Source of the DNA: DASZZX01 sp036260415 | Lineage (GTDB): Bacteria; Actinomycetota; Nitriliruptoria; Nitriliruptorales; JAHWKO01 | Direction of reading: 5' to 3' | DNA: 6,029 nucleotides | NCBI GenBank assembly: GCA_036260415.1 | Contig: DASZZX010000322.1 | Location: 1 to 6,029 of the forward strand | Notes under the pieces: model-generated | What the model saw: only the letters and a program-made list of their open reading frames with translations | What the model was told of the DNA's origin: nothing | Database searches by the model: none | Part shown: one piece after another, positions 5,603 through 6,029 of the stretch | How positions within the stretch are numbered: the stretch's first letter is position 1 | How the letters are laid out: each line of letters starts with the position of its first letter | Made by a program: the position numbers and the translations under genes

Positions 5603-6029
5603 TGAGCACTCTCCAGGACTGCCTGGGCGCGCGCAGCGTCAAGCAGCCGGTCGAGCACGTCCGGAGGCAGCAGCTGGCGGGCGACCAGACCGACCCGCTC
5701 GTGCAGCTGCTTGAACCGCTCGACGTCACCGCGGATCCAGCCGGCGATGTAGCCGGCCGAGTGGCCGGTGATGTCGTAAACGAACCGGGCAGAGATGGTG
5801 TGGGCCGCCGCCTCGGCGACCGCTTCACAGTCGGGACGGTTGTGCGTGTAGTAGCCGCGGTCGCCAGCGCCGTGGGCGGCGATGAGCTCGGGGTCCTCGC
5901 GGTGGGCCAGCTCGTGCGCGAGCGTGGCCGACCGTCCGCCGGGGCTGTCGCCGGCCCGGAGGACGATGCGGTCGCCCTCGCGCTGGTAGTAGCCGGACAG
6001 GCCTGGACGCAGCTTGCGAAGCTCGACGG
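5575..6029 (-). CDS. ImmA/IrrE- or ArdC-like zinc metalloprotease domain (5' end outside window)
   Basis: The minus-strand frame is open through the right edge and ends at a TGA at 5577-5575; about 150 C-terminal residues are visible. Counting from 6027, H38-E39-x-x-H42 (HELAH, bases 5916-5902) is a gluzincin-type zinc site, and E72 in CEAVAEAAAHTI fits the third ligand (the AE of the family's EvEAEsvA helix). GYYQREGDRIVLRAGD before it and GHSAGYIAGWIRGDVERF after it also match the ArdC/ImmA-IrrE arrangement. ArdC proteins pair an N-terminal ssDNA-binding domain with this protease and act as anti-restriction factors on plasmids and integrative elements. Whether such an N-terminal domain exists here cannot be seen. 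Other relatives cleave phage or ICE repressors. The gene overlaps the next minus-strand gene by 28 bases (or 4 if that starts at 5578), so they are probably co-transcribed. Confidence 0.75.
   Translation of the reverse strand, partial: VELRKLRPGLSGYYQREGDRIVLRAGDSPGGRSATLAHELAHREDPELIAAHGAGDRGYYTHNRPDCEAVAEAAAHTISARFVYDITGHSAGYIAGWIRGDVERFKQLHERVGLVARQLLPPDVLDRLLDAARAQAVLESAQCRTAGRSR

Noticed and set aside
5340..5828. 162-codon minus-strand frame inside the metalloprotease region
   Set aside because: Ser/Arg/Pro-rich shadow; the frame carrying HELAH is the real one.
1..6029. CRISPR array, tRNA/rRNA gene or insertion-sequence ends
   Set aside because: I saw no regularly spaced repeats, cloverleaf-like sequence, transposase motifs or long terminal inverted repeats.

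Overview
The window is GC-rich throughout, and its coding frames favour G or C at the third codon position. Shine-Dalgarno sites are strong (AGGAGG, GGAGG) and some starts are GTG. Together with a DUF6459/Rv3235-like protein, this points to an actinobacterium (Actinomycetota). The content looks like an accessory defence and mobile-element region: a restriction subunit, a nuclease pair, an anti-restriction-type metalloprotease, a gene remnant and several frameshifted small genes.

Layout, left to right. Bases 1-1209 (+) hold the C-terminal part of a McrC-family protein, the nuclease partner of the McrB GTPase in type IV restriction. The frame is open through the left edge. Directly after it (1221-1418, +) lies a start-less remnant: the last ~65 codons of an alpha/beta hydrolase. 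A small minus-strand gene (1755-1475) with a strong ribosome binding site follows, but it is split by a one-base frameshift. It is transcribed away from a plus-strand gene cluster starting at 1854.

The plus-strand cluster (1854-4503) looks like one operon. It starts with a PD-(D/E)XK nuclease protein (1854-2960). This is coupled by a GTGA overlap to a second protein with a possible winged-helix N-terminus and a nuclease-like D...E-x-R motif (2957-3649). Next come a small gene coupled by ATGA (3646), an unrecognised 141-residue gene split by a one-base frameshift (3937-4363) and a tiny ORF (4360-4503). Two tandem stem-loops (3895-3927) sit between the third and fourth genes.

The right third is transcribed leftward, in the order 6029 to 4505. 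It holds an ImmA/IrrE- or ArdC-like zinc metalloprotease with HELAH (open at the right edge), a DUF6459-like protein split by one extra G, and an unrecognised 106-residue protein that converges on the plus operon (stops at 4503 and 4505).

The most interesting unit is the nuclease pair 1854-3649, next to McrC. I recognise no named defence system in it. The repeated single-base frameshifts in otherwise conserved genes mean either recent decay or base-calling errors, and this decides how the smaller genes should be read.
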